This document shows positions 24,301 through 34,152 of a stretch of 34,554 bases of DNA, piece by piece. Under the pieces are notes generated by a model that made no database searches, had not been told where the DNA came from, and saw only the letters and a list, made by a program, of their open reading frames with translations. The DNA lies in assembly GCA_020056455.1 (NCBI GenBank), contig JAGVHR010000014.1, positions 1 to 34,554 on the forward strand. Direction: 5' to 3'. Both the position numbers and the translations under genes were made by a program. Each line of letters begins with the position of its first letter. Positions within the stretch are counted from its first letter, which is position 1. The stretch comes from Thermodesulfovibrionales bacterium. Its GTDB lineage: Bacteria; Nitrospirota; Thermodesulfovibrionia; Thermodesulfovibrionales; UBA6898.

Positions 24301-25287
24301 TCAGCGCCCGGGGTTCTGTCTGATGAAGTCCGTATAAGCTTTAAACAGACCGTTGCGCAGCGGAATCTTCGCCTTCCATCCCATGCTGTTAAGCCTGCTG
24401 ACATCCAGAAGTTTGCGTAACGTTCCATCGGGCTTTGAGCTGTCAAAAACAAGCCCCCCCTCGAAACCGACTACCTCCTTTACAAGCAGGGCCAGCTCGC
24501 GGATGGTGATATCCTCTCCCACCCCGATATTAACAAGAGGCGGTTCGAATCTGCCGGTCTTTGACTCGTCGCTTCCCAGAAGAGTCCGAAACCTGTCATC
24601 AGGGAGATTCATCAGAAAGACACAGGCTTCAGCCATTTCATCACTATATAAAAATTCCCTGCGTGGTGAGCCTGTGCCCCATATGACAACTTCGCGGTCT
24701 CCTCTTTGTCTGGCCTCGTGGAACTTACGGATGAGCGCCGGAATGACATGGGAATTACTGAGATCGTAATTATCTCCTGGACCATAGAGGTTTGTCGGCA
24801 TAACGGCCAGGTATTGCGTTTCATACTGACGGTTATAGCTCCAGCACATTTCAACACCTGCGATCTTGGCAAGCGCGTAAGGCCGGTTGGTCGGTTCAAG
24901 CGGACCGGAAAGAAGATACTCTTCCTTCATCGGTTGGGGAGCATGTCTGGGGTAGATGCAACTGGATCCCAGAAACAGAAGCCGCTTAACTCCAGCCCGG
25001 TACGCCTCGTGGATGACATTGGTCTGTATTGCGAGGTTGTTACGGATAAACTCCGCCGGGTAGGTGTCGTTGGCGAGGATGCCACCGACCATGGCTGCGG
25101 CCAAAAAAAGATAATCAGGTTTCTCTGTCTTGAAAAAAGCGCGGACAGCTGCCTGCTCGGTCAGGTCCAATTCTGTATGCGTGCGGGTGATGAGATCCGC
25201 ATATCCCAAAGTTTTAAGATTTCGCATCAAGGCCGAACCGACCAGCCCGCGGTGCCCGGCAATATAGATCCTCGATGATTTATCCAT
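24301..25287 (-). CDS. fcl: GDP-L-fucose synthase
   Basis: 328 residues, an extended short-chain dehydrogenase. The NADP-binding motif is GHRGLVGSA (11-19), the catalytic triad Ser108/Ser109-Tyr137-Lys141 lies in FLGSSCIYP and YALAK, and Cys110 in SSCIYP matches the epimerase cysteine of the family. It epimerises and reduces GDP-4-keto-6-deoxymannose to GDP-L-fucose. It follows gmd on the same strand after 54 bases, with GGAG seven bases before the ATG. It is the last gene of the glycan cluster. Confidence 0.95.
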   Translation of the reverse strand: MDKSSRIYIAGHRGLVGSALMRNLKTLGYADLITRTHTELDLTEQAAVRAFFKTEKPDYLFLAAAMVGGILANDTYPAEFIRNNLAIQTNVIHEAYRAGVKRLLFLGSSCIYPRHAPQPMKEEYLLSGPLEPTNRPYALAKIAGVEMCWSYNRQYETQYLAVMPTNLYGPGDNYDLSNSHVIPALIRKFHEARQRGDREVVIWGTGSPRREFLYSDEMAEACVFLMNLPDDRFRTLLGSDESKTGRFEPPLVNIGVGEDITIRELALLVKEVVGFEGGLVFDSSKPDGTLRKLLDVSRLNSMGWKAKIPLRNGLFKAYTDFIRQNPGR

Positions 25288-25341
25288 CAGAGTTCTCCAT
25301 AGCAGATATTTATTTCTTTATCCTGTGAGCAAAGCCCCGTA

Positions 25342-26427
25342 CTATTCATGATAGTCATAGGCGGAGTATCCATGATTTTTAACCAGTTCGTCCCGCTCGG
25401 CAGTCTTGAGGTCTTCCCTTACCATCTCAGCGACAAGTTCCCTGAAGCTGATCCTTGGCGTCCAACCAAGTCTCTCTTTCGCCTTGGTGGGATCGCCTAA
25501 CAGTGTTTCGACTTCGGTCGGACGAAAATAACGCGGATCGACCTTTACAATGACTTTGCCATCCCGGTCCTTTGCTGTTTCTTCTGTGCCGCTGCCTTGC
25601 CAGTCAAGCTTCATCCCAAGTTCTGCTGAGGCGGCATTGATAAAGTCACGTACACAATACTGCACCCCTGTAGCGATGACGTAGTCCTCAGGCTGCTCCT
25701 GTTGAAGCATAAGCCACTGCATTTCGACATAGTCCTTGGCGTGTCCCCAGTCTCTCAGGGCATCGAGGTTCCCGATGTACAGGCAATCCTGCAGACCGAG
25801 CTTGATGCGCGCCAGCGCCCTTGTGATTTTACGGGTGACAAAGGTCTCTCCCCGGACAGGTGATTCATGATTGAAAAGGATCCCGTTGCAGGCATACATG
25901 CCGTATGCCTCGCGGTAGTTTACTGTGATCCAGTAGCCGTAAAGCTTGGCAACGGCATAGGGGCTGCGAGGATAAAACGGCGTTGTTTCCTTCTGCGGGG
26001 TTTCCTGCACCAGGCCGTATAGCTCTGAGGTAGACGCCTGATAGAAGCGGGTTTTATTTGTGAGCCCTAAAATTCGGATTGCCTCCAGAATACGCAATGT
26101 CCCAAGTGCGTCCGCATTTGCAGTGTACTCCGGAGTCTCAAAGCTCACAGCCACATGGCTCTGAGCTGCCAGGTTGTAAATCTCGTCCGGCTGGACCTGT
26201 TGAATGATGCGGATAAGGTTGGTCGAGTCAGTGAGATCGCCGTAGTGCAGGACGAATCTCTGTTTTTTGACATGCGGGTCCTGATACAGGTGGTCGATCC
26301 TGTCGGTGTTAAAAAGAGAAGAGCGGCGTTTTACGCCGTGGACTATATAGCCTTTTTCCAGTAAAAGCTCTGCGAGATACGCGCCGTCCTGACCTGTTAT
26401 ACCTGTTATTAAAGCAGTTCTATCCAA
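25342..26427 (-). CDS. gmd: GDP-mannose 4,6-dehydratase
   Basis: 361 residues. [16 protein letters not shown] (8-23) is the nucleotide-binding start, [12 protein letters not shown] follows, and the active site has Thr133/Glu135 in ASTSELYG with Tyr157 and Lys161 in YAVAK. It makes GDP-4-keto-6-deoxy-D-mannose, the substrate of fcl. The start codon is TTG. AGGAGGG lies seven bases upstream (26435-26441), no alternative ATG precedes the motif, and the protein begins exactly as relatives do, so TTG is well supported. It lies between the GT10 gene and fcl. Confidence 0.96.
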   Translation of the reverse strand: MDRTALITGITGQDGAYLAELLLEKGYIVHGVKRRSSLFNTDRIDHLYQDPHVKKQRFVLHYGDLTDSTNLIRIIQQVQPDEIYNLAAQSHVAVSFETPEYTANADALGTLRILEAIRILGLTNKTRFYQASTSELYGLVQETPQKETTPFYPRSPYAVAKLYGYWITVNYREAYGMYACNGILFNHESPVRGETFVTRKITRALARIKLGLQDCLYIGNLDALRDWGHAKDYVEMQWLMLQQEQPEDYVIATGVQYCVRDFINAASAELGMKLDWQGSGTEETAKDRDGKVIVKVDPRYFRPTEVETLLGDPTKAKERLGWTPRISFRELVAEMVREDLKTAERDELVKNHGYSAYDYHE

Positions 26428-26453
26428 TGTTTAACCCTCCTGTTAGACCATAT

Positions 26454-27479
26454 TTATTGACAAAGAGACTGAAATTCGGAAACCACTTCAGCGACCACGC
26501 GTTTCCGCTCCTGCACATAGGCGGATGGGTTGGAGAAAAGCTCAGTCAGCCGCGCCTGCGCCTGGCAATATAGTTCGAGAAAATCGTTGTCAGGCTCGAA
26601 TGAATTTATTCTATCAACAGCCTCTCTGACTGAAAGACCGTACAAATTAATAAAAGAGCTCTGTGGCACAAGTCGCTTCACGCTATGCCGCGGGCCGGCA
26701 AAGTATAAGGGGATTGCCAACACAGCAAAAGCATCGAAAATCTTTTCTGTAATGTATTGGCAATGATGTGTGTTTTCGAGCGCCGAGACAATAAACGACC
26801 TGCGATCGAGTGTGGCCAGCTTATCCAGATGCCAGTCAGGCAACAGTTGACGCTTCAATGAAGCTGTCCATTTCTGGCCTACCCGTACAACTCCCTCCCC
26901 ACGCACCTTTTTTGCTATAAGGGTGCGGTATCTGCACAGCCCGGCAATATCCTGCTCCGGGAAGGCTATGTCGAACCTAGCTGCGACACGGGCTTCGGCA
27001 TAAAATGCAGCCCGTATCGGGGCCCTGGCCCAGAGCCTTTTGAGTTCAGAGGATTTGCATGCCCTGTGTCTGGAGAAGAGATATGAATACCTGGCAAAAT
27101 AGTCGTCACCTGTTGTCACAAAGTAAGGGAACTTTTCAAAATCATATATCTTTGTAGTGCAGTGGTTCAAGACATGGTAAGAGAACCTTTGATCGCCTAC
27201 ACTCAGGTCTGCCTTTTTTGAAAATACGTCTCCGCTCCACACAGTGTCCCAAAGAGGTTCTTCAGAGAGGACTACCAGCCTGATTCCGGGTTTTACAGAA
27301 CAAATACGCCGGACCTCCTCAGCATCTTTTTCAATATTTTTAGAAACGCCGAAAACCAGAAAATCCGCGTCCTCAGGTCTCTCTGCATATTCGAAGTTTT
27401 TCCGGAACAGCTTTCTGTATTCCGGGTAAGCAAACGGCGTTCGCTTGACATGCTCTCCAAAGAGATAAATCTTCTTCAC
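26454..27479 (-). CDS. GT10-family (fucosyl)transferase-like protein
   Basis: 341 residues. The C-terminal half carries the GT10 donor-site signature: ENTHHCQYITEKIFDAF (235-251), then IPLYFAGP and SSFINLYGLS, corresponding to the ENS..YVTEK and PIYWG motifs of alpha-1,3-fucosyltransferases. The N-terminal half is variable, as expected for acceptor binding. With gmd and fcl directly downstream, GDP-fucose is the likely donor, and the linkage is unknown. It starts at GTG, overlapping the stop of the 1184-residue gene by four bases (GTGA), without its own Shine-Dalgarno, so translation is probably coupled. Confidence 0.85.
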   Translation of the reverse strand: MKKIYLFGEHVKRTPFAYPEYRKLFRKNFEYAERPEDADFLVFGVSKNIEKDAEEVRRICSVKPGIRLVVLSEEPLWDTVWSGDVFSKKADLSVGDQRFSYHVLNHCTTKIYDFEKFPYFVTTGDDYFARYSYLFSRHRACKSSELKRLWARAPIRAAFYAEARVAARFDIAFPEQDIAGLCRYRTLIAKKVRGEGVVRVGQKWTASLKRQLLPDWHLDKLATLDRRSFIVSALENTHHCQYITEKIFDAFAVLAIPLYFAGPRHSVKRLVPQSSFINLYGLSVREAVDRINSFEPDNDFLELYCQAQARLTELFSNPSAYVQERKRVVAEVVSEFQSLCQ

Positions 27480-30400
27480 AAGACAGGTCCCAGAACAACT
27501 TTTTTAGCTTCAAGGGCCTTAATCATTGCCTTTGAATATTTGCCGCCGCTGAAGGTCATCGCCCGCTTGTACGCGGTGCGAAAGGCTTTGTTTTCTTTGT
27601 AGCGGGTCAAAAATTCAGAGGGATCAGTCAGTAAGCGACTGCTGCAGCCAAGAATGAACACGTCAACTACCCCAGCCTCTGTGCCCTTTCCCTGATTTAT
27701 CCTGGCAGCCATGTCAAATAGTCTGCCATATGAAAAGACAGGCCGCGCCATGGGCACATCAGCAGCTTCAGCAGCCAATGAGAGAAAAAGCTTCTGAATA
27801 TCGTAAATAAAACAGTCCGGCCCATAGAGCATCCGGAGTTGCCGTATGGCATGCCGCTTTCTCTCAATCAGCGCCTTGTCGCGGGCAAGCTCTTCCAGCC
27901 GCTCAGGCAGGGCCTGGATGTCTTCCAGTCGCTCAGCGCACGAAACAGTCGCTTCTTCCCATAGCGCAGCGCTGCCGGGCGGGAGATAAGAGTCGGCCAA
28001 TACAACCGGAATTGACCCGCACCCAAGCGCTTCCCACAGGCGCACCGAATTCGGTCCCGGGCCGGAAGGGCACAACGAGAAGATGCTTTCTTCCAGAATC
28101 TCCTGCAATTTCAGAGGCGCAGATTTATCTGTGAACTCCTGTGCGCTATCCGCACTGGCCATGACTTTGTTCAACTGTTGATGATTACGTGTCAAAACGA
28201 TACCGCGTTTGTCTCCGGCAATGCTGTCGATAATCATCTTGGGGGTTTCAGTCAGACAGGTTCCCGTAGATACTGCCTCAACAAAGGAAAAGAGATATTT
28301 CCTGTCTGTATCACCGTAGGCAGAGCAATCTGAGGTCGGCACCGCAGCGAGCGGAAACGGCAATATCTTAATGTCTTTGTGTTCGGGAAAATAATCCTGT
28401 CCCTTAACAGCATGCGCCCAGAAAACATGAGTAATGCCGGTCTCCGCAAAAATATGCTGATATTTCAGCATATGGATATGCTGGCAAACAGTGATAACGA
28501 ACTTATATCCCTTGAGCTGAAGTCTTGCGTTTTCAAGAGCTTTCATTAAACTGCTGCCTGTCAGCTTTTTTGAATTCAACTGTTTAATAAGCGTGGCCCA
28601 GGGAAATCCGAAATACATTGCCCCCGGCGTTCCGGGCAGTAATTTGACGGCCTGCGAGAAGGCCTGCTTTTCGGTAATAGCAGGAGGCTGCTGCCATTCA
28701 GCGTCATAGGCAAGGATGGAGCGCAGTTGTTTCATGCGCTGTTTGTCGCCTGCCGGATTGGGATCGGCTGAATGGGATTTGGGCAGCGGAGCAGATTCCG
28801 GTTTCATTGTCCTGCCTTTTGAAAATCGGTTTGTAACGCCCTTTTTTTCTATGACCGTCTTTTCTCTAGGTCGGGCCGCGCAGACCACATTTGCCTGTAG
28901 CGCATCCCTCTGGACATACAGTCGCTGAAACGCATTGTCCCGCTTTTCCATAGACAGAGCGGCTTCGACTTCAGCGTTATACTCATCCCGCATTGTTATG
29001 GAAAGCTGACCGTCCCTTTTGCGGAATGCGCCCAAAGGTTTTCCAGACTGATAGTATTCGGCATGGAGAGCGAACTCTCGCCACAAGGCCCAGTCTCCGG
29101 CCAGTTTATAGCTCTGCAAGACATGCATAGCCTTTAGCCACAGGCTTTTTTTGAAGAACATGCCTTCCTGCTGGAGATGACGCCAGTGGAAGTCGCGGCC
29201 GTCGCACAGACCTTCGCGGATGACTGCCGAAGGCGTGAGATTGGGACCGCCTCCAATCTTATTGCCGTCCCGGTCAATAATAAAGGCGGGGCTGCCTATC
29301 CATTCGATTTCAGGATGATCAGCTGCTATTGTTGTGATAGTTGCCAGGGCATCAGGAAGAAGAATATCGTCTCCATTTATCCAGGTCATGAAATCAGTCA
29401 ACGCCATATTCATAATGCCAAATCCCTTTAAGATGGCATTATATACTCCCTGATCTGCCTTGCTGGACCACGTAAAGCTGACTCCACGGCACTGCACATG
29501 AGGATTAGGCTTTGAAAGCTCCTTTTCCCAATGCCTCAACCTGGCAACTGTCCCATCGGCTGATCCCCCGTCCTGGATATGGTAATTGATGGAAAAATCG
29601 CCTGCCTGACTGACGACGCTCTGAATGGTTCTGTCTATAGTGTCAACAGCATTCAGGCAAGGGGTGACAATAGACAAGACTCCTGCCGCATTTCTTGGGT
29701 TTTCGGATGGATCTGCTGCTTTATTTGAGCTGTGAGGTAACTTAAAAATAGATAATTCAGCCGGATCAACATTGAAGAGATCAGGAGCATCGATCAAAGG
29801 AATCTCTGCTGTTTTACGAAATATTTCATCGAGCAAGGATAGTGAGGGATGCATATTATCCGTATGCGTATTTGATAATATTTTGTCGATATAATTATCA
29901 GATGAATTGAGACTTCTATAAATTTTTCCTGCGGAAACAGCTGCTTTTTTATAAGATGGGAAATCATCTATAAGCTTCCGAAGGGCTTCAATATAGCTAT
30001 CGATATTTGAACCGGTCAGGCCATTGCCGGTTGTTATCAGCGATGATGGGAAAGTATTTTCTGTAGTCAGTATGACTTTGCCTGTAGTCAAGGCTTCTAC
30101 GGCGATGCCCGACCCCCGGATCTGATAGCGCTGCCGGTCATATAACAGCAAAATGATGTCAGATGAGATTATCAGCTGCGAATAATCTACAGAAGACAAG
30201 GCTGAATCATAAAGTTTCACATAATCTGTCGGATATTGGCGCAATTCATCAAGAGCCTTTAGAATATTTGGCGTATAACCTACAAACTGGGGTGTGGCTT
30301 GTATATTAAAACATATCCTGTTGGAATGGCCGTGACTATCAAAAAGTTGCCGGACCAGCTGAGGGAGATGAAGGAATCCTTTTTCCTCTCTTGCTGTCCC

Positions 30401-31030
30401 CGGATAAAATATAGTGATCTTTCCGGATGTCTTGTTTCCGTTGCGGTCGGCATGCCACATTGGCGGCGGAAGTTCCAGAGGCAGAACACTACTGTTGAAT
30501 GCAGCGCTGAAATATTCAGCCAACGGTCTTGTCTCCGCATATAGTTTGATTCTATTTGATTGCTTTATCAGGGCTTTTAATGAATCGGTTATTTTATCAA
30601 AATCAACACTCCTCGCATGCGGCATGACTTCACGGTCGTACGGTGTGCATAGGTGAAAATATGGAAGAAGAGCAGGATCAATGGTTGAGAAGATATGCGC
30701 TATAGCAGCATAGGTAAAACCGTCAGCTGTATGAAATAAAATATGATCTTCCGGAGCACATCCAATCTGCCTGATACCATTCAGGATTTCTGCTGCAAAT
30801 TCTAAATGGTATGATGAGTTATCCTTGAATTTAAACCTTTCATACATCGAGTAAGTAAAGGCCTTATACACGCGGATGGATTCGGAATCAACAGCGTCGG
30901 ATTTCTTATTGGCAAGCCACGCGATATGAATATTTTTTGCTTTTGCACCATTGGATATATTAACGGCAAGCTCATAATGATGGCCCTGTGTTGTGAATAG
31001 CGACGGATCTGCAATTACTAATTTTCTCAT
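27476..31030 (-). CDS. Three-module glycosyltransferase (GT4-like, GT2, exostosin/GT47-like)
   Basis: 1184 residues. Residues 1-390 look like a GT-B enzyme of GT4 type (ITIFYPGTAREEKGF at 205-219; GSGIAVEALTTGKVIL at 306-321). Residues 450-680 are a GT2 GT-A domain (VLSIVTPCLNAVDTID, DGGS 487-490, metal-binding NGDD 552-555, AGDWALW 644-650). After a charged linker, residues 770-1085 resemble exostosin/GT47 proteins (SLCPSGPGPNSVRLWEALGC 985-1004, then SIPVVLADSYLPP). A final 100 residues are unassigned. Each module keeps its motifs, so one chain could add three sugars in succession. The ATG overlaps the preceding stop (ATGA). The frame is continuous, with no sign that separate genes were joined by sequencing error, although this cannot be excluded. 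Confidence 0.8.
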   Translation of the reverse strand: MRKLVIADPSLFTTQGHHYELAVNISNGAKAKNIHIAWLANKKSDAVDSESIRVYKAFTYSMYERFKFKDNSSYHLEFAAEILNGIRQIGCAPEDHILFHTADGFTYAAIAHIFSTIDPALLPYFHLCTPYDREVMPHARSVDFDKITDSLKALIKQSNRIKLYAETRPLAEYFSAAFNSSVLPLELPPPMWHADRNGNKTSGKITIFYPGTAREEKGFLHLPQLVRQLFDSHGHSNRICFNIQATPQFVGYTPNILKALDELRQYPTDYVKLYDSALSSVDYSQLIISSDIILLLYDRQRYQIRGSGIAVEALTTGKVILTTENTFPSSLITTGNGLTGSNIDSYIEALRKLIDDFPSYKKAAVSAGKIYRSLNSSDNYIDKILSNTHTDNMHPSLSLLDEIFRKTAEIPLIDAPDLFNVDPAELSIFKLPHSSNKAADPSENPRNAAGVLSIVTPCLNAVDTIDRTIQSVVSQAGDFSINYHIQDGGSADGTVARLRHWEKELSKPNPHVQCRGVSFTWSSKADQGVYNAILKGFGIMNMALTDFMTWINGDDILLPDALATITTIAADHPEIEWIGSPAFIIDRDGNKIGGGPNLTPSAVIREGLCDGRDFHWRHLQQEGMFFKKSLWLKAMHVLQSYKLAGDWALWREFALHAEYYQSGKPLGAFRKRDGQLSITMRDEYNAEVEAALSMEKRDNAFQRLYVQRDALQANVVCAARPREKTVIEKKGVTNRFSKGRTMKPESAPLPKSHSADPNPAGDKQRMKQLRSILAYDAEWQQPPAITEKQAFSQAVKLLPGTPGAMYFGFPWATLIKQLNSKKLTGSSLMKALENARLQLKGYKFVITVCQHIHMLKYQHIFAETGITHVFWAHAVKGQDYFPEHKDIKILPFPLAAVPTSDCSAYGDTDRKYLFSFVEAVSTGTCLTETPKMIIDSIAGDKRGIVLTRNHQQLNKVMASADSAQEFTDKSAPLKLQEILEESIFSLCPSGPGPNSVRLWEALGCGSIPVVLADSYLPPGSAALWEEATVSCAERLEDIQALPERLEELARDKALIERKRHAIRQLRMLYGPDCFIYDIQKLFLSLAAEAADVPMARPVFSYGRLFDMAARINQGKGTEAGVVDVFILGCSSRLLTDPSEFLTRYKENKAFRTAYKRAMTFSGGKYSKAMIKALEAKKVVLGPVL

Positions 31031-31848
31031 ACGTGAGCATATTCTTCTTTATCAAAAAAGTTCCACACCTCAACAGGTTCGATCATATTAAAAGGCGGGT
31101 TTCTGTACCTGTCGCCGCTAAAATGCGTTGATTCCGGACCCAGGCCAAAATTATAAATGGTTCTTCTGGATGTTCGGCGATGCTTATACCCATACAAGGC
31201 AGAAAGCAGACAAAGAGTCTCATCCCAGGCAAAAAAATTCTTTAAAGTGGAGGATGGCTGTCTGCCTGGAGTGACCTCTATGCGGTCGAGTATCTCAGGG
31301 GTAAGCGCCTTATTGATAAACTTGAGATAATTCTCCTCAGTCAACGAATAAACCTGTATCAGAGGTTTTAGAATTGTACGCAGCTTTTTGCTCGTTGTAG
31401 CCCAACCCCATCCCTGAAACCGTCCGAATTTTGTCTCGTCCTCACCAGGGACATAGAAGGGGTGTCCATAAACAGAGAAAATATCCGGTTCTGATTCAAT
31501 GGCCTTAAGGTCATCCCTGAAAATTCTGACAGCATTCTGAGTAGGGAAACAGTCATCTTCCAATACCAGAATATGATCAGCTTCTTTGGAAGTTTCGTAG
31601 AGAGCCTGAAGTATAATCTTTCGAAAACCAAAATTGCCTCTGTGTTTTACAATACGGCGGACCCCAAATTGCTTTGCAATTTCATATGTCTTGTCGGTCT
31701 TTTTCCTCAACGTGGGTGAACCCTGATCGCCGTCGATCCATACGTCTGTAAACTCAAGAGCTTCCTGACGTCTTAAGCTTTCCAGAACAATTTGTAGAAA
31801 ATCAGACCGTGTATGAGAAAATACAAGAATCCTGAATTTACTGCTCAT
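31027..31848 (-). CDS. GT-A-fold glycosyltransferase (GT2/GT13-like)
   Basis: 273 residues. It opens with ILVFSHTRSDFLQIVLESL, a nucleotide-sugar fold start, and has the metal-binding ILVLEDDCFP (Glu97-Asp98-Asp99) and FQGWGWATT (144-152), an arrangement seen in GNT-I-like and related bacterial GT-A enzymes. The donor and acceptor are unknown. A good AGGAGGT lies nine bases before the ATG. The end overlaps the start of the 1184-residue gene by four bases. It is one of several transferases in the cluster and probably elongates the same glycan. Confidence 0.75.
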   Translation of the reverse strand: MSSKFRILVFSHTRSDFLQIVLESLRRQEALEFTDVWIDGDQGSPTLRKKTDKTYEIAKQFGVRRIVKHRGNFGFRKIILQALYETSKEADHILVLEDDCFPTQNAVRIFRDDLKAIESEPDIFSVYGHPFYVPGEDETKFGRFQGWGWATTSKKLRTILKPLIQVYSLTEENYLKFINKALTPEILDRIEVTPGRQPSSTLKNFFAWDETLCLLSALYGYKHRRTSRRTIYNFGLGPESTHFSGDRYRNPPFNMIEPVEVWNFFDKEEYAHV

Positions 31849-31917
31849 GCTGAATATGACCTCCTGAACAAATATAACGGTTTCGCAGCAGATAACATCT
31901 GAGCCTCATCTGCAAGG

Positions 31918-33123
31918 CTAAATAGAGTTTTTTGAACCAATACTGTCAACTTCCATGTCATCGCACCAGCATGAAGTGCAGATTATTCTGCTCTCATCGC
32001 AGCGATGCTTATATTTTCCCGCGACCTTCAGGACTTCGCTCATTAACCCATTTTCCAGCTTTGTGGGGTTAAGCCCCAGGCTGAGGAATTTTTCGTTTTT
32101 CACCAGGAGATCGTTTTTCGGCGCTTCTTTTCGCGGATTTTTGTAATAGCGAATTTCCGCTCCGGTGGCCTGAGACACGAGTTCAGCCAGGTACTTCACG
32201 GAATGGGTCTCCGTGGCCTGGTTGAAGATTGCCACTTTTGACCCGGCATCCGGCGGATTGTCTATGGCCAGCCGTACGCATCTGACAGTATCCCGAATAT
32301 GGATGAAGGCCCTGGTCTGTCCGCCGGTGCCGTGTACTGTAAGCGGGTGATTCACAACAGCCTGCATGAGAAACCTGTTTAGAACTGTACCGTAATCCCC
32401 GTCATAATCAAAGCGGTTGATCAAAATTTCATCAAGGTCGGTCTCGTCTGTAGTCGTCCCCCAGACAACCCCCTGGTGCAGATCTGTAACCCTCAGCCCG
32501 TCGTTTTTATTGTAGAAGTAGAACATAAGGGCGTCCTGGGTCTTGGTCATGTGGTAGATGCTCCCAGGGCTGGCAGGATAGAGAATATCCAGTTCTTTCT
32601 GACCCTGATCGGTTTCTACAAGGACCTTCAGATATCCTTCGGGTATTTGCAGCCCGGCTGTCTGATAGCCATAGACTCCCATGGTCCCAAGGTGTACCAC
32701 ATGAACATCAAGCTTTGATTCAACAATAGCTGCTAAAAGATTGTTGGTGGCATTGAGATTGTTGTCAACCGTATATCGTTTATGGTAAGACGACTTCATT
32801 GAATATGGCGCGGCACGCTGTTCCGCGAAATGGACAACTGCATCCGGTTCGAATTCCCTGATCAGGGTGAGAAGGCGATGATAGTTTTTGGCGATATCAA
32901 AATTGTAGAAAGGTATCTTTTTTCCGGTCAATTCCTCCCAGCGCTTGATTCTTTTGAATATGCTGGAGATCGGAGTGAGAGAGTCACATCCCAGTTCAAT
33001 ATCTATCTTCCTTCTGGAGAGATTGTCTACGATTACCACCTCATAACCCTGCCTGGACAGGAAAAGAGCTGTGGGCCAGCCGCAAAAGCCGTCTCCGCCG
33101 AATATGATTATTTTCTTGTTCAT
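31918..33123 (-). CDS. sqdB: UDP-sulfoquinovose synthase homologue (SQD1/SqdB/Agl3 type)
   Basis: 401 residues. The nucleotide-binding start is GGDGFCGWPTALFLS (9-23), followed by LGCDSLTPISSI, PDAVVHFAEQRAAPYSM and the catalytic Thr147 (GTMG), Tyr190 and Lys194 (YHMTK), then DLHQGVVWGT, NRFDYDGDYGTVLNRF and TVHGTGGQTRAFIHIRDT. These are the specific signatures of the SQD1 family, which adds sulfite to UDP-glucose to make UDP-sulfoquinovose. The product serves sulfolipid synthesis, or glycan synthesis as with archaeal Agl3. Its location among fucose and glycosyltransferase genes favours a glycan. The tail has an unusual CX6CX2CXC cluster. AGGAG is eight bases before the ATG. No SqdX/SqdD-type lipid transferase is recognised nearby. 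Confidence 0.88.
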   Translation of the reverse strand: MNKKIIIFGGDGFCGWPTALFLSRQGYEVVIVDNLSRRKIDIELGCDSLTPISSIFKRIKRWEELTGKKIPFYNFDIAKNYHRLLTLIREFEPDAVVHFAEQRAAPYSMKSSYHKRYTVDNNLNATNNLLAAIVESKLDVHVVHLGTMGVYGYQTAGLQIPEGYLKVLVETDQGQKELDILYPASPGSIYHMTKTQDALMFYFYNKNDGLRVTDLHQGVVWGTTTDETDLDEILINRFDYDGDYGTVLNRFLMQAVVNHPLTVHGTGGQTRAFIHIRDTVRCVRLAIDNPPDAGSKVAIFNQATETHSVKYLAELVSQATGAEIRYYKNPRKEAPKNDLLVKNEKFLSLGLNPTKLENGLMSEVLKVAGKYKHRCDESRIICTSCWCDDMEVDSIGSKNSI

Positions 33124-33204
33124 ATGATTTTCTCCTATTGATTCAATATGTTAAGGTGAACAGGTCTCCTGACTATTAATCAGAGTCTGTTCATATTACA
33201 GTAG

Positions 33205-34152
33205 TTACTTTTTATAGCACAGACGAGCAACAAGTTCAATATATGAGTCACATTTTTCAGCATTATTAATAAATTCCTCATTGGCTTCCCTTCTGGGCCG
33301 CAGTTCAATTGTGGCCCCTTTCCTGCCGCTGTCGCCTGAAAAATGAAATGTATCAAAGGTGTCAATAAAGGTTTCAGAGTAATTGAAACCAAAGACCCGG
33401 CATATTTCAACCATAGTAGCTGCCGGGGCACTGACAAAGTCTTCATACCGGAAAACAGGAACATTTTCATATGCATCGAGGAAGGCGTGATAGCGGCGGC
33501 AATATTCGTCAAAAGTGTTAGGCTTGAAATGTTGCCATCCAAGTTTTTCCAATGATAAGAAACTGTCGATCGGCTCCCGAACAGTGACAATTGAAATCGT
33601 TTGAAAACGACTGCTGACCATGGAAAGCATCGTCGGCCTGCGGGCCACTTCGTTTCCCGTAAGAAATTGACTATGGCTATGGTCCCGCAGAAGAAGCCGC
33701 TTCCCAATTGAGCCAAATTCATTACGCACAAGATTCAAATTCTCAAGGAAAAGCCTAACCAGCAGGTCATCAGACACTTTCTGATTTCCCTGCCGCAATA
33801 AAGAAGGCATATCTGTAGGTGTAAACGACGGTTTATCGGCCTTGAATGTCATGGTGCTCAGCGGATCAACTTCATTGAGCGCCATAACATTGGGCATCGC
33901 AGCCAGGCACTTAGTGATCAGAGTGCCGCCTGTGCAGGACAGGTGATGGATAGTCCGAATCGGCTCGAGGGCGTGCGCTGTGTTTTGCCTGCAAAGTTCA
34001 ATGCATTGTTCAAACAAACTGGGTTGAATGGCGCTCGCCCTTGCCGGCAAGGCATTGCAGGTCCTGTCAGAGGCAAGCAATTCAAGCGCGTCATCAAGAA
34101 CTTCAGCAAGCTGCCTAAGCTCCGGCAGCGCGGCAAGCTTTCGCACGTCCAT
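33205..34152 (-). CDS. Sulfotransferase-fold protein (PAPS-dependent type, predicted)
   Basis: 315 residues. A P-loop-like 5'-phosphosulfate motif, HHLSCTGGTLITKCL (69-83), and a 3'-phosphate-binding motif, VREPIDSFLSLEKLGW (191-206), lie in the order and spacing typical of sulfotransferases; a helical N-terminus and YEDF-type segment (FRYEDFVSAP) also fit. It would transfer sulfate from PAPS to a hydroxyl, plausibly on the glycan built by its neighbours. Its ATG overlaps the TGA of the upstream coiled-coil gene (TGATG). A related P-loop kinase-like role cannot be excluded, and the usual catalytic His was not assigned. Confidence 0.72.
   Translation of the reverse strand: MDVRKLAALPELRQLAEVLDDALELLASDRTCNALPARASAIQPSLFEQCIELCRQNTAHALEPIRTIHHLSCTGGTLITKCLAAMPNVMALNEVDPLSTMTFKADKPSFTPTDMPSLLRQGNQKVSDDLLVRLFLENLNLVRNEFGSIGKRLLLRDHSHSQFLTGNEVARRPTMLSMVSSRFQTISIVTVREPIDSFLSLEKLGWQHFKPNTFDEYCRRYHAFLDAYENVPVFRYEDFVSAPAATMVEICRVFGFNYSETFIDTFDTFHFSGDSGRKGATIELRPRREANEEFINNAEKCDSYIELVARLCYKK

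Noticed and set aside
24283-24304. CTGAAC/GTTCAG hairpin between the beta-helix gene and fcl as a bidirectional terminator
   Set aside because: The stem has only six pairs with a ten-base loop and no T-tract on either side.
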